Assembly (NCBI RefSeq): GCF_003075095.1
Contig: NZ_QCZF01000003.1
Coordinates: forward strand, 310,001 to 374,000
DNA length: 64,000 bases
Reading direction: 5' to 3'
Source: Blastococcus litoris
Lineage (GTDB): Bacteria > Actinomycetota > Actinomycetes > Mycobacteriales > Geodermatophilaceae
The translations under genes were made by a program, and so were the position numbers. Below are positions 43,075-52,523 of the stretch, piece by piece; the stretch's first letter is position 1; each line of letters opens with the position of its first letter. Below the pieces are notes generated by a model. The model saw only the letters and a program-made list of their open reading frames with translations. It ran no database searches and was not told the DNA's origin.

Positions 43075-44438
43075 CCTCGCTGGACAGCACCGCCTACACC
43101 TACGAGGCGCCGGTCTCGGCCGACCTCTTCGCCCGCGGCCGCGGGATCATCCCCGGCGGGGTGAACAGCCCGGTGCGCGCCTTCCAGGCCGTCGGCGGCA
43201 CCCCGCGGTTCATGGTCGAGGGCTCCGGGCCCTGGCTCACCGACGCCGACGGACGGCGCTACGTCGACCTGGTCAGCTCCTGGGGGCCGCTGCTGCTGGG
43301 CCACGCGCACCCCGCCGTCGTCGAGGCCGTCACCGCCGCCGCGCGGCGCGGGCTGTCCTTCGGCGCCCCCACCGAGGGCGAGCTGGACCTCGCCGAGGAG
43401 ATCCGCGACCGCGTGGCGCCGGTCGAGAAGGTGCGGCTGGTCAACTCCGGCACCGAGGCGGTGCTCTCCGCCGTCCGGCTGGCCCGCGGCACGACCGGAC
43501 GGCCGCTGGTGGTGAAGTTCGCCGGCAACTACCACGGCCACGTCGACGCGTTGCTGGCCTCGGCCGGCTCCGGCGTCGCGACGCTCGGCCTGCCCGACAC
43601 CCCGGGCGTGACGACCGGCGCGGCCGCCGACACCGTGGTCCTGCCCTACAACGACGTCGCCGCCGTCGAGGCCGTCTTCGCCGAGCGGGGGAGCGAGATC
43701 GCCTGCGTGATCAGCGAGGCGGCCGCGGGGAACATGGGCGTGGTCCCGCCGCTGGACGGCTTCAACTCCGAGCTGCGGCGGCTCACCGCCGCGCACGGCG
43801 CGCTGCTGGTCCTGGACGAGGTCATGACCGGCTTCCGCGTCTCGCGCTCGGGCTGGTACGGCCTCGACCCCGTCGACGCCGACCTGTTCACCTTCGGCAA
43901 GGTCATGGGCGGCGGGCTGCCGGCGGCGGCCTTCGGCGGGCGGGCCGACCTGATGGACCAGCTGGCGCCGATCGGCCCCGTCTACCAGGCCGGCACGCTG
44001 TCCGGGAACCCGGTCGCGGTCGCCGCGGGGCTGACCACGCTCCGGCACTGCACGGACGAGGTCTACGCGCACTGCGACGAGGTGGCGGCCGTCCTCCGCG
44101 GGGCCGCCAGCGCGGCGCTCTTCGCCGCCGGGGTGCCGCACCGCGTCCAGCAGGCCGGCTCGATGTTCTCGATCTTCTTCGTGCCCGACGAGCGTCAGGT
44201 CCGCGACTACGACGACGCGAAGACCCAGGACGTCTCCCGCTACACCGCCTTCTTCCACGCCATGCTGGCCCGCGGCGTGTACCTGCCGCCCTCGGCGTTC
44301 GAGGCGTGGTTCGTCAACGCGGCGCTGTCGGGGGAGGCCCTCGACCGGGTGCTCGAGGCGCTGCCGGCTGCTGCCCGCGCCGCCGCCGAGGTGGACGAGC
44401 ACCGCACCGGGGAGCTCGGCAGCGAGAGGTCCACGTGA
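43071..44438 (+). CDS. hemL: glutamate-1-semialdehyde 2,1-aminomutase HemL
   Basis: 455 residues. PLP enzyme that makes 5-aminolevulinate from glutamate-1-semialdehyde, the step after HemA. Seen: [60 protein letters not shown] and the Schiff-base lysine in [20 protein letters not shown] 43071 overlaps the DUF3093-like gene, the stop overlaps the next gene. Confidence 0.97.
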   Translation: MTSLDSTAYTYEAPVSADLFARGRGIIPGGVNSPVRAFQAVGGTPRFMVEGSGPWLTDADGRRYVDLVSSWGPLLLGHAHPAVVEAVTAAARRGLSFGAPTEGELDLAEEIRDRVAPVEKVRLVNSGTEAVLSAVRLARGTTGRPLVVKFAGNYHGHVDALLASAGSGVATLGLPDTPGVTTGAAADTVVLPYNDVAAVEAVFAERGSEIACVISEAAAGNMGVVPPLDGFNSELRRLTAAHGALLVLDEVMTGFRVSRSGWYGLDPVDADLFTFGKVMGGGLPAAAFGGRADLMDQLAPIGPVYQAGTLSGNPVAVAAGLTTLRHCTDEVYAHCDEVAAVLRGAASAALFAAGVPHRVQQAGSMFSIFFVPDERQVRDYDDAKTQDVSRYTAFFHAMLARGVYLPPSAFEAWFVNAALSGEALDRVLEALPAAARAAAEVDEHRTGELGSERST

Positions 44439-45070
44439 GCGGCACCACGGTCGTCCACCTCCTCCGCCACGGCGAGGTCTTCAACCCCCGGGGCGTGCTG
44501 TACGGCCGGCTGCCCGGCTACCGGCTGTCGACCACGGGCGAGGCGATGGCGCTGGCCGCGGCGGAGTGGTTCGCCGGCAAGGACGTCACGCACCTGGTGT
44601 CGAGCCCGCTCGAACGCGCGCAGCAGACCGCCGCGCCGCTGGCGGAGTCGCTGTCGCTCCCCGTCGCGATCGACGACCGGCTGATCGAGGCCGGCAACGC
44701 CTTCGAGGGGATGGAGGTGGCCGGCGGAGCGGGCGTGTTCCGCGCCCCGCGCAACTGGTGGAAGCTCCGCAACCCCTTCGAGCCCTCCTGGGGCGAGCCC
44801 TACGTCGAGATCGCCGCGCGCATGCTCGCCGCGGTCGAGGCGGCGCGGGACGCCGCCCGCGGGCACGAGGCGGTGCTGGTCAGCCACCAGCTGCCCATCT
44901 GGACGACGCGGCTGCACGTGGAGGGCCGGCGCTACGTGCACGACCCGCGGCGCCGGCAGTGCGCCCTGGCCAGCGTCACCTCCCTGACCTACGACGGCGA
45001 CCGCTTCGTCGGGCTGGGCTACGCGGAGCCCGCGGGGGCCACCGACCCCGACGCGGTGCCCGGCGCATGA
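44435..45070 (+). CDS. histidine phosphatase family protein (Rv0525-like)
   Basis: 211 residues. Catalytic [20 protein letters not shown] near residue 11 and second histidine in [14 protein letters not shown]. This branch of the phosphoglycerate mutase superfamily sits between hemL and the cytochrome c maturation genes in mycobacteria too; its substrate is unknown. Coupled by 4-base overlaps on both sides. Confidence 0.88.
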   Translation: MSGTTVVHLLRHGEVFNPRGVLYGRLPGYRLSTTGEAMALAAAEWFAGKDVTHLVSSPLERAQQTAAPLAESLSLPVAIDDRLIEAGNAFEGMEVAGGAGVFRAPRNWWKLRNPFEPSWGEPYVEIAARMLAAVEAARDAARGHEAVLVSHQLPIWTTRLHVEGRRYVHDPRRRQCALASVTSLTYDGDRFVGLGYAEPAGATDPDAVPGA

Positions 45071-45639
45071 GGCGCCTCGTCCTCGCGCTGGGCGCGGCGG
45101 CCCTCGTAGCCGGCTGCTCGACGGGCGCCGACCAGGTCGACGTGAACAACGGCGGCGAGTTCCGCTTCGTGGCCGCGACCCCGAGCGGCGAGGTCATCCC
45201 CCCGGACGAGCGCGGGGCCGCCCCCGAGTTCAGCGGCACGCTGCTCGACGGTGGCGACTTCAGCTCCGACGAGCTCGCCGGGGACGTCGCCGTCCTCAAC
45301 TTCTGGGGATCGTGGTGCGCGCCCTGCCGGGTGGAGACACCGGAGTTCCAGGAGGTCTACGCCGACGTCCGCGACGACGGCGTCCAGTTCCTCGGGCTGA
45401 ACGTCAAGGAGCCCGACGAGCAGTTCGCCCTGCAGTTCGTCGAGCGCTTCGGGATCGAGTTCCCCTCGCTCTACGACCCGCGCGGGGAGGTGGCGCTGGC
45501 GTTCCGGGACTACCCGGCCAACGCCATCCCGTCCACCATCGTGCTGGACCCGGACGGCCGGGTCGCCGCGGTCTACACCGGCGAGGTGTCGCAGGAGGAC
45601 CTGCGCCGCGTGATCGACCTGGTGCTGGAGGAGGCCTGA
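45067..45639 (+). CDS. TlpA/ResA-type thioredoxin lipoprotein
   Basis: 190 residues. Signal peptide with lipobox ALVAGC, so lipid-anchored outside the membrane. Thioredoxin motif WCAPC (NFWGSWCAPCRVETPEF) and cis-proline AIPSTIVLD. It should reduce the heme-binding cysteines of apocytochrome c, taking electrons from CcdA encoded next. Corresponds to Rv0526. Confidence 0.93.
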   Translation: MRRLVLALGAAALVAGCSTGADQVDVNNGGEFRFVAATPSGEVIPPDERGAAPEFSGTLLDGGDFSSDELAGDVAVLNFWGSWCAPCRVETPEFQEVYADVRDDGVQFLGLNVKEPDEQFALQFVERFGIEFPSLYDPRGEVALAFRDYPANAIPSTIVLDPDGRVAAVYTGEVSQEDLRRVIDLVLEEA

Positions 45640-45640
45640 C

Positions 45641-46447
45641 GTGGGTGAGACCTTCGCCGGCCTCGTCACCGACGGCCCGCTGCTCGTCGCCGCGGCCGTC
45701 GCGGCGCTGGTGGGCCTGATCAGCTTCGCCTCGCCCTGCGTGCTGCCGCTGGTGCCGGGCTACCTGTCCTACGTCACCGGGCTGGTCGGCAGCGGCGCAC
45801 CGGCGTCCCGGCCGGCGGGCTCGGGCGGGACGGCGACCGCCGTCCGCACCGAGGTCCCGCCGCGCGCCCGGATGGTGCTGGGCGCGTCGCTGTTCGTGCT
45901 CGGCTTCACGCTGGTCTTCGTCGCGTTCGGCGCGGCCTTCGGCGGCCTGGGCCGGCTCATGGTGCAGCACGCGGACCTGCTCAACCGGGTGTTCGGCGTG
46001 ATCACCGTCGTCGTCGGGCTGGGCTTCCTGGGCTGGCTGCCCCTGCTGCAGCGCACCAAGCGGCTCAGCGCGCGGCCGGCCGTCGGCCTGGCCGGGGCGC
46101 CGCTGCTGGGCATCGTGTTCGGCCTGGGCTGGACCCCGTGCCTGGGCCCGACGCTGTCGGCGGTGTACTCGCTGGCGTTCTCCGAGGCGACGGCGACCCG
46201 TGGTGCCGTCCTGAGCGTCGCCTACTGCATCGGTCTGGGTGTGCCGTTCGTGCTGGTCGCGCTGGGTGCCCGCTGGGCGGTCGGGGCGACGTCGTTCCTG
46301 CGCCGGCACGCGCAGGCGGTGACGCGGTTCGGCGGGGCGGTGCTGGTGCTGGTCGGGCTGCTCCTGCTCACCGGCGCCTGGACCGAGATGATGCAGTGGC
46401 TGCGCTCCTGGCTGGCCGCGACCGGCTTCGGGGAGTCGGCCCTGTGA
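45641..46447 (+). CDS. ccdA: cytochrome c biogenesis protein CcdA
   Basis: 268 residues with about six membrane helices. Conserved redox cysteines in SFASPCVLPLVPGYLSYV and GWTPCLGPTL. It passes electrons from thioredoxin to TlpA/ResA. GTG 45641 is two bases after the tlpA stop, and the stop overlaps resB. A hydrophilic loop rich in Gly/Ala follows the first helices. Confidence 0.95.
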   Translation: MGETFAGLVTDGPLLVAAAVAALVGLISFASPCVLPLVPGYLSYVTGLVGSGAPASRPAGSGGTATAVRTEVPPRARMVLGASLFVLGFTLVFVAFGAAFGGLGRLMVQHADLLNRVFGVITVVVGLGFLGWLPLLQRTKRLSARPAVGLAGAPLLGIVFGLGWTPCLGPTLSAVYSLAFSEATATRGAVLSVAYCIGLGVPFVLVALGARWAVGATSFLRRHAQAVTRFGGAVLVLVGLLLLTGAWTEMMQWLRSWLAATGFGESAL

Positions 46448-48054
46448 GCACCATCGCCCCTCCGCGGCCGCCCGCGCCGGCGCCGTCGCCCTCGGCCCCC
46501 CGGCGCGGTGCCGGGCTCCTGCTGCGCTGGTGGCGCCGGCTGACCGCGATGCGCACGGCCATCGTGCTGCTGTTCCTGCTCGCGCTGGCCGCCGTCCCCG
46601 GCTCGCTGCTGCCCCAGCGGTCGCTGTCGCAGAACAACGTCAACCAGTACTTCACCGAGTACCCGACGCTCGCGCCGGTGCTCGACCGGCTGTACCTGTT
46701 CGACGTCTTCAGCTCGCCGTGGTTCGCCGCGGTGTACCTGCTGCTCTTCGTCTCCCTGATCGGCTGCGTGCTGCCCCGCGGGCTCGAGCACTTCCGCGCC
46801 ATGCGGGCCGCGCCCCCGGCGGCGCCCCGCAACCTGCTGCGGCTGCCCGACGCCGGCGAGCTGGGCACCCCGCTGCCGGCGGAGCAGGCGCTCGACGTCG
46901 TGGAGGAGGAGCTCCGGGTCCGCCGGTTCCGCGTCGTCCGCCGCGAGACCGCGCGGGGCCCGGAGCTGTCGGCCGAGAAGGGCTACCTCAAGGAGACCGG
47001 CAACCTGCTGTTCCACCTCTCGCTGGTGGCGCTGCTGCTCGGCCTGGCCGGCGGGAAGCTGTGGGGCTACGAGGGCAGCATCCTGGTCACCGAGGGCCAG
47101 GGCTTCTGCAACTCCTTCCAGCAGTACGACACCTACTCGTCGGGTCCGCTGGTCGACAGCGGGGACCTCAGCCCGCTGTGCGTCGACCTCGACGACTTCC
47201 GCGCCGAGTACGAGGAGAACCTGACCGCGGCCTCGTTCACCGCCGACATCCGCTACGGCGGCCCGGGGGAGGAGGGGCGGAGGACGACGATCGGCGTCAA
47301 CGAGCCGCTGCGCCTCGACGGCGACCGCGTCTACGTGACCGGGCACGGCTTCAGCCCGACGTTCACCGTCACCCGCCCGGACGGCACCTCGCTGGAGGAC
47401 GTGTCGGTGCCGTTCCTGCCCTCGGACCAGTCGACGATGGCCAGCCAGGGCGCGCTCAAGGTGCCCGACCTGCAGGCCGACGGCGAGGACCAGCTGGCGA
47501 TCGAGGGCTTCTTCGCCCCGACCGGGCTGGTGCAGGGCGGGATCCTCACCTCCGTCGACCCGCGCCCCCTGGCGCCGCAGGTCGCGATCGTCGCCTACTC
47601 CGGCTACCTGGGCCTGGACTCCGGCATCCCGCAGTCGGTCTACTCGCTCGACGCCTCGCAGATCGACCGCGGCAGCCTCACCGAGGTCGGGGCGGCGAAC
47701 CTGGCCGTCGGGGAGTCGACCACGCTCCCCGACGGGACGACGATCGCGTTCACCGGGTTCCGCGAGTTCGCCGCCTTCCAGTTCTCGCACGACCCCGGCC
47801 AGGTGTGGGTGCTCGTCTCCTCGATCGCGCTGCTCACGGGGCTGCTGGGCATGCTGCTGCTGCGCCGCGAACGGGTCTTCGCCCGGGCAGAACCCGCTCC
47901 CGGCGACGGCGGTACCGTGCTCACGCTGGCCTCGCTCACCCGGGGCAGCGGCGAGAACGGGCCCCGGTTCGCCGCCCTCACCGACGACCTGGGTGCCGCG
48001 TTGACCAAGCGGCACGGCACCCGTGCACCCGAAACCGGAGGACCACCCGCGTGA
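46444..48054 (+). CDS. resB: cytochrome c biogenesis protein ResB
   Basis: 536 residues. Family landmarks: MRTAIVLLFLLALAAVPGSL followed by LLPQR, FFVA-type second helices (VYLLLFVSLIGCVLPR), LLFHLSLVALLLGLAGGKLW, a large extracytoplasmic domain of about 280 residues and a final helix before a cytoplasmic tail. With CcsA it forms the system II heme ligase on the outer face of the membrane. Overlaps ccdA and ccsA by four bases. Confidence 0.95.
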   Translation: MSTIAPPRPPAPAPSPSAPRRGAGLLLRWWRRLTAMRTAIVLLFLLALAAVPGSLLPQRSLSQNNVNQYFTEYPTLAPVLDRLYLFDVFSSPWFAAVYLLLFVSLIGCVLPRGLEHFRAMRAAPPAAPRNLLRLPDAGELGTPLPAEQALDVVEEELRVRRFRVVRRETARGPELSAEKGYLKETGNLLFHLSLVALLLGLAGGKLWGYEGSILVTEGQGFCNSFQQYDTYSSGPLVDSGDLSPLCVDLDDFRAEYEENLTAASFTADIRYGGPGEEGRRTTIGVNEPLRLDGDRVYVTGHGFSPTFTVTRPDGTSLEDVSVPFLPSDQSTMASQGALKVPDLQADGEDQLAIEGFFAPTGLVQGGILTSVDPRPLAPQVAIVAYSGYLGLDSGIPQSVYSLDASQIDRGSLTEVGAANLAVGESTTLPDGTTIAFTGFREFAAFQFSHDPGQVWVLVSSIALLTGLLGMLLLRRERVFARAEPAPGDGGTVLTLASLTRGSGENGPRFAALTDDLGAALTKRHGTRAPETGGPPA

Positions 48055-49010
48055 CTGCTGACCAGCTCGCCTCGCTGTCGGACACCCTCTTCTCGATCAG
48101 CATCGCGCTGTACTCCGTGGCCATGGTGGCCTTCTGCGCGCAGCTCGCCTTCGGCCGCCGGACGACGCGGGCCCGCGAGCTGGTCGGTGCCGGTGGCCCG
48201 GCCCTCCCCGCTCCCGAGCCCACCCCGGCGTCCGCGGAGGACACCCGCGGTCGCCGCTGGGGCGCCATCGCCCTGGGCCTGACCGCCCTCGGCGCCGTGG
48301 CCCACGGCGCGGTCCTGGTCACGCGCGGGCTGGCCACCGACCGGCTGCCCTGGGGCAACATGTACGAGTTCTCGACGGCGACCGTCTTCGTCGCCGTCGT
48401 GGCCTACCTGGTCTTCGCCGTCCGCACGCCCGGCCTGCGGCACATCGGGCTGTTCGTCCTCGCGCCCGTCGTCCTGGCCATGGTGCTGATCGGCCTGTTC
48501 CTCTACGCCGAGGCCGGCCCGCTGGTGGCGGCGCTGCGGTCGTACTGGCTGGCCATCCACGTGAGCACGGCCATCATCGGGTTCGGCATCTTCTTCGTCA
48601 GCGGGATCGCCAGCATCCTGTACCTGGTCAAGACGCGCTCCGACGAGCGGGTCGCCGCCGGCGAGGAGGCCGGTGGCCTGCTCGCCCGGCTGCCCGGCGC
48701 CGCGGCGCTCGACCGGGTCGCCCACCGGACGGCGGTCTTCGGCTTCCCGATCTGGACGTTCACCGTCATCGCCGGCGCGATCTGGGCGGAGGCCGCCTGG
48801 GGCCGGTTCTGGGGCTGGGACCCCAAGGAGACCTGGGCCTTCATCGCCTGGGTCGTCTACGCCGCCTACCTGCACGCCCGGACGACGGCCGGCTGGCGGG
48901 GCAAGCCGGCTGCGTGGGTGAACGTCGTCGGCCTGGTCGTGATGATCTTCAACCTGACCTTCGTGAACATGGTGTCCACCGGCCTGCACAGCTACGCCGG
49001 CGTCAGCTGA
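48051..49010 (+). CDS. ccsA: cytochrome c biogenesis protein CcsA/CcsB
   Basis: 319 residues, about eight membrane helices. The heme-binding tryptophan-rich motif reads WGRFWGWDPKETWAFIAW, and LPWGNMYEFS and AIHVSTAIIGFGIFF carry conserved residues including a heme-ligand histidine. Partner of ResB in exporting heme and attaching it to apocytochrome c. GTG 48051 has GGAGG upstream and overlaps resB. Last gene of the heme/cytochrome run. Confidence 0.95.
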   Translation: MTADQLASLSDTLFSISIALYSVAMVAFCAQLAFGRRTTRARELVGAGGPALPAPEPTPASAEDTRGRRWGAIALGLTALGAVAHGAVLVTRGLATDRLPWGNMYEFSTATVFVAVVAYLVFAVRTPGLRHIGLFVLAPVVLAMVLIGLFLYAEAGPLVAALRSYWLAIHVSTAIIGFGIFFVSGIASILYLVKTRSDERVAAGEEAGGLLARLPGAAALDRVAHRTAVFGFPIWTFTVIAGAIWAEAAWGRFWGWDPKETWAFIAWVVYAAYLHARTTAGWRGKPAAWVNVVGLVVMIFNLTFVNMVSTGLHSYAGVS

Positions 49011-49034
49011 GCACCGCTGTCCTCACGCTGCGTC

Positions 49035-49067
49035 ACCGGCCCCGAGGCCTCGTCGCGCACCCGGTGG
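49035..49067 (+). terminator. hairpin after ccsA
   Basis: CACCGG (49035-49040) pairs with CCGGTG (49062-49067), with the 10-base palindrome CGAGGCCTCG inside. A plausible end for the long heme/ccs transcript. Confidence 0.4.
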
Positions 49068-49136
49068 TGACGACGGCGCGGTTTCCGTGCTTCCATGCCC
49101 CCGGACGACCGTCGACCAGCCACATGGGGGTTCACC

Positions 49137-49427
49137 GTGGGTAAGCATGCTGCGCCCGAGGGGGCGACGGCCGACCCGATCGTCGCCGACGCGCTCGCGC
49201 GCCGGCCGGCCGGAGCCGCGCACCACGCCGCGGTCGAGGGCCCCGTCGGCTGGCCGGGCACGCCGGCCGAGGAGGGCGGCGGGCTGGGCTGGCCCGGCGG
49301 CCTGGGAGGCGACGGGACGGACGAGGCCGACAGCGCCCCTGAGGAGCCCGCACCACCGGCGCCGGCGGCACCGGACACGGCCCGGCGCGGGTGGCGCCGG
49401 CTGCTCGGGGTGAGCCGGGTCGCCTAG
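49137..49427 (+). CDS. small acidic/proline-rich protein, unknown
   Basis: 96 residues from GTG 49137 (MGKHAAPEG), Gly/Pro/Ala rich with no fold visible except a basic end RRGWRRLLGVSRVA. An in-frame ATG at 49095 would add 14 residues that look random. Its stop shares CTAG with the convergent gene. No family recognised. Confidence 0.5.
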   Translation: MGKHAAPEGATADPIVADALARRPAGAAHHAAVEGPVGWPGTPAEEGGGLGWPGGLGGDGTDEADSAPEEPAPPAPAAPDTARRGWRRLLGVSRVA

Positions 49428-49654
49428 GCGGGCGAGCCGTCGTCCCGTCGGGTGCGCCGGTCCAGCTCGCGCAGGAAGTCGGGGTCGTCGTCCGGCGCCA
49501 GGGGTCGCGGACGACCCTGCGGACGCTGCGGGCGCGGGCTGCGCGGCGGCCGCGGCGCGCGCAGGCCTCCACCAGGCCGCCCGGGGGCGGCAGCCGCCCG
49601 CATGACCAGCACGACGATCGCCACGGCGATCACGAGCACCACCAGGAACACCAC
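49424..49654 (-). CDS. small single-span membrane protein
   Basis: 76 residues. A single N-terminal helix (VFLVVLVIAVAIVVLVM) and a basic, proline-rich cytoplasmic part ending DDDPDFLRELDRRTRRD. GTG 49654 is preferred; GTG 49651 follows directly. A -10-like TACGCT on the minus strand lies about 25 bases upstream. Unknown function. Confidence 0.6.
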   Translation of the reverse strand: MVFLVVLVIAVAIVVLVMRAAAAPGRPGGGLRAPRPPRSPRPQRPQGRPRPLAPDDDPDFLRELDRRTRRDDGSPA

Positions 49655-49760
49655 GGTTGAACCCCCTCGTCGGCACCCAGCGTACGTCCGCGGAGATACT
49701 CGGTGCCGGACGGACGAACATCTCTCGACCACACCCCGACAGGAGCCCGCCATCGACGCC

Positions 49761-50189
49761 GTGGACGAGCAGCTCATCGACCTCCTGCGCGCCAACGGCC
49801 GTGCGAGCTACGCCGAGCTGGCCCGCCAGGTCGGCCTGTCCTCGCCGGCCGTGCACGAGCGGGTCGGCAAGCTGGAGGCGGCCGGTGTCATCACCGGCTA
49901 CCGCGCGGTCGTCGACCCGGCTGCCGTGGGTCTCGACGTCACCGCCCTGGTGAGCGTCATCGAGAGCGACGCCGTCGACGACACCGGCGTCGAGGCCGCG
50001 ATGCGCGAGGTCCCGGGCATCGAGGACTGCTGGCGGGTGGCCGGCAGCGAGGGGTACGTGCTCAAGGTGCGCGTGACCGACATCCCGGCACTGGAGGCCA
50101 CCATCGGCGCGTTGAACCGGATCAGGGGTGTCGCCCGCACCCGCACCACGGTGGTGCTCTCCACGAAATGGGAAGGCCGACATGGCTGA
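49761..50189 (+). CDS. Lrp/AsnC family transcriptional regulator
   Basis: 142 residues from GTG 49761: HTH (LIDLLRANGRASYAELARQV, SSPAVHERVGKLEAAGVITG) followed by the RAM effector domain (SVIESDAVDDTGVEAAMREV, GIEDCWRVAGSEGYVLKVRV). The start is doubtful: relatives begin with MDAVDxxL, and an AGGAG (49741-49745) stands six bases before an ATC codon at 49752 in frame that would restore exactly that beginning, whereas it is 15 bases from the GTG. Overlaps the DUF4229 gene by eight bases. Amino-acid ligand unknown. Confidence 0.88.
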   Translation: MDEQLIDLLRANGRASYAELARQVGLSSPAVHERVGKLEAAGVITGYRAVVDPAAVGLDVTALVSVIESDAVDDTGVEAAMREVPGIEDCWRVAGSEGYVLKVRVTDIPALEATIGALNRIRGVARTRTTVVLSTKWEGRHG

Positions 50190-50490
50190 GAACCGTCCCG
50201 TCCCCGCCGGCCCGTCGGGCGGTCCGGCGACACCGCCCAAGATCCTCCCGTGGCTGCTCGTCTACACGGTGGGGCGGCTGGCGATCGCCGCCGCGCTGGT
50301 GCTGATCCTCTGGATGCTCGGCCTGGGCAGCTTCCCCGGCCTGCTCTTCGGCCTGCTGCTGTCGATGCCGGTGTCCTACCTGCTGCTGCGGCCCTCCCGC
50401 GACCGGCTCACCGAGGCCCTCGCGGCCCGCAGCGTCGCGCGCAAGGCGGCCAAGGAGGACCTGCGCACCCGGTTGAGCGGGGACGAGTAG
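50182..50490 (+). CDS. DUF4229 membrane protein
   Basis: 102 residues. Two hydrophobic helices (LVYTVGRLAIAAALVLILWM, FPGLLFGLLLSMPVSYLLL) and a basic tail, matching DUF4229, which stands next to menA in many actinobacteria. ATG 50182 has GGAAGG upstream. Convergent with menA. Function unknown. Confidence 0.82.
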   Translation: MAENRPVPAGPSGGPATPPKILPWLLVYTVGRLAIAAALVLILWMLGLGSFPGLLFGLLLSMPVSYLLLRPSRDRLTEALAARSVARKAAKEDLRTRLSGDE

Positions 50491-50495
50491 CCCGC

Positions 50496-51368
50496 TCAAC
50501 CGCTGAGCGCGAGCCCCGCACCGAGCAGGATCCCGGTGGCCAGGGTCAGCTTCCCGGTGCCCTGCAGGGCCGCGACGAGCGCCGGTCCGCGTCCGCCCGA
50601 CAGCACCGTCCGCGACGGCGGGACCGCGAGCGGCGCGGCCAGCAGGCCGAGCAGCGCCCAGGGCCGGACGACGCCGACGGCGAGGACCACCAGGAACGCG
50701 GCGACGAACAGGTCGACGAACAGGAACCGGGTGGCCCGGTCGCCCAGCAGCACCGCGAGGGTGCGCTTGCCCGCCGTCGCGTCGCCGTCGATGTCGCGCA
50801 GGTTGTTGACCACCAGGATCGCCACGATGAGCAGCCCGATCGGCACCGAGACGGCGATCGCCAGGCCCTCGACGTCGCCGGTCTGCACGAAGGTGGTGCC
50901 GACGACGGCGACGGGACCGAAGAAGACGAAGACGAACACCTCGCCCAGGGCCCGGTAGCCGTAGGGGGCCGGCCCGCCGGTGTACGTCCACGCGGCGACG
51001 ATGCAGACGGCGCCCACCGCGACCAGCCACCAGCTCGACAGCGCGGCCAGCGCCAGCCCGGCCACCGCCGCGACGCCGAAGGCGATGCCGGCGGCGACCA
51101 GCACCTGCTCCGGGGTGGCGGCGCCCGAGCCGACCAGCCGCATCGGCCCGACCCGGTCGGCGTCGGTCCCGCGCTTGCCGTCGGAGTAGTCGTTGGCGTA
51201 GTTCACGGCCACCTGCAGGGCGAGCGCGACCACCAGGGCCAGCAGGGCCGCGGGGAGGTCGAAACCGTCCAGCCCGGCCGCCGCGCCGGTGCCCACGAGG
51301 ACCGGGGCGAGCGCGGCCGGGAGGGTCTTCGGCCGGGCGCCGGCGATCCACTGGGCGGGGGTGGCCAT
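50496..51368 (-). CDS. menA: 1,4-dihydroxy-2-naphthoate polyprenyltransferase MenA
   Basis: 290 residues, UbiA superfamily, about nine membrane helices. First aspartate-rich motif NYANDYSDGKRGTD, second NNLRDIDGDATAGKRTL. It transfers a polyprenyl chain to 1,4-dihydroxy-2-naphthoate with loss of CO2, giving demethylmenaquinone. ATG 51368 overlaps the menE stop (TGATG), so menE-menA is an operon. Confidence 0.96.
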   Translation of the reverse strand: MATPAQWIAGARPKTLPAALAPVLVGTGAAAGLDGFDLPAALLALVVALALQVAVNYANDYSDGKRGTDADRVGPMRLVGSGAATPEQVLVAAGIAFGVAAVAGLALAALSSWWLVAVGAVCIVAAWTYTGGPAPYGYRALGEVFVFVFFGPVAVVGTTFVQTGDVEGLAIAVSVPIGLLIVAILVVNNLRDIDGDATAGKRTLAVLLGDRATRFLFVDLFVAAFLVVLAVGVVRPWALLGLLAAPLAVPPSRTVLSGGRGPALVAALQGTGKLTLATGILLGAGLALSG

Positions 51369-52483
51369 CAGACCTCCGTGGTCAGGGCGGCGACCGCGCG
51401 GCGGTCGGGCTTGCCGGTGTGCAGGAGGGGCAGCTCGTCGAGGAGGTGCAGCTGCCGGGGCGCGGCCGCGGCGCCCAGTCTCCCGGCCACCCACGCGCGC
51501 AGGGCCGCCAGGTCCGGCCGCCCGCCGGGCGCCGGGACGACGGCGGCGACCACGCGCTGGCCCCACGTCTCGTCCGGGCGGCCGAACACCACGGCGTCCG
51601 CGACGTCCGGGTGCTCCCGGAGGGCGGCCTCCACGGCGGCCGGCGCGACGTTCACGCCGCCGGAGATGACGACGTCGTCCAGCCGGCCGGTGACGGTCAG
51701 CCGGCCGTCGGCGTCGAGGGCGCCGGCGTCCCGCGTCCGGAACCAGCCGCCGCCGAACGCCGCCTCCGTCGCCCCGGGGTCGAGCCGGTAGCCGAGGGCG
51801 AGGGTGGGGCCGGTCAGCTCGACACCGTCGGTCACCCGAACCTGCACGCCGGCCAGCGGCCGCCCGTCGTACACGCAGCCGCCGGCTGTCTCCGTCATCC
51901 CGTAGGTCGTCACGACGCGGACCCCGGCCTCCGACGCCCGGTCGCGCAGCGCGGCGTCGGTGGCCGCGCCCCCGACGAGGACGGCGTCGAAGGCGCGCAG
52001 CGCATCGGGTTCCTCGTCCAGGTACCGCCGGAGCTGGGTGGGGACCAGGGCCGTGTACCGGCGCCCGGCCGGCATGCGGCGCACCGCGTCGGCGAGGCGC
52101 TCGCCCGTGGCCAGGACCTCGGCCCGCGTCCCCGCGAGAAGGCTGCGGCAGAGCACCTGCAACCCGGCGATCGCCGAGACCGGCAGCGCCAGCAGCCAGT
52201 TCCCCGGACCGCCCAGCCGCTCGTGGGTGGCGGTCGCGGAGGCCTCGAGGGAGGTGGCGGGGAGCAGGACGCCGCGGCCCCCGCCGGTCGAGCCGGAGGT
52301 GACGACCACGAGGTCGGTGCCGTGCTCGAGGGGCTCGTCGGGCCGGAGCACCGCGAGAGCGGCGTCCACGACGGCGGGGGGACCGGCGGGCAGCACGGCG
52401 AGGGGGCGTCCGCCGCGCAGCGCGTCGCGCAGGTGGTCCGGGGTGAGCTCCGCTGCGGCCACGAGGGTGAGGTGCTGGGCCAC
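51368..52483 (-). CDS. menE: o-succinylbenzoate-CoA ligase MenE
   Basis: 371 residues, a short ANL enzyme like the mycobacterial MenE. P-loop VVTSGSTGGGRGVLL, YGMTETAGG, GRLDDVVISGGVNVAP and the C-terminal lysine LLHTGKPDRRAV. Activates o-succinylbenzoate with CoA. GTG 52483 is chosen; TAGGCT lies eight bases upstream. Its promoter interlocks with that of menC. Confidence 0.93.
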   Translation of the reverse strand: MAQHLTLVAAAELTPDHLRDALRGGRPLAVLPAGPPAVVDAALAVLRPDEPLEHGTDLVVVTSGSTGGGRGVLLPATSLEASATATHERLGGPGNWLLALPVSAIAGLQVLCRSLLAGTRAEVLATGERLADAVRRMPAGRRYTALVPTQLRRYLDEEPDALRAFDAVLVGGAATDAALRDRASEAGVRVVTTYGMTETAGGCVYDGRPLAGVQVRVTDGVELTGPTLALGYRLDPGATEAAFGGGWFRTRDAGALDADGRLTVTGRLDDVVISGGVNVAPAAVEAALREHPDVADAVVFGRPDETWGQRVVAAVVPAPGGRPDLAALRAWVAGRLGAAAAPRQLHLLDELPLLHTGKPDRRAVAALTTEV

Positions 52484-52491
52484 GACGGGCA

Positions 52492-52517
52492 AGCCTACGG
52501 CGCTGCCCAACTACGCT
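52492..52517. promoter_or_regulatory. interlocked divergent promoters of menE and menC
   Basis: Minus-strand -10 TAGGCT (52492-52497) serves menE; plus-strand -10 TACGCT (52512-52517) serves menC. Only 14 bases lie between, so the -35 region of each falls on the -10 of the other. Confidence 0.5.
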
Positions 52518-52523
52518 GGCGTG

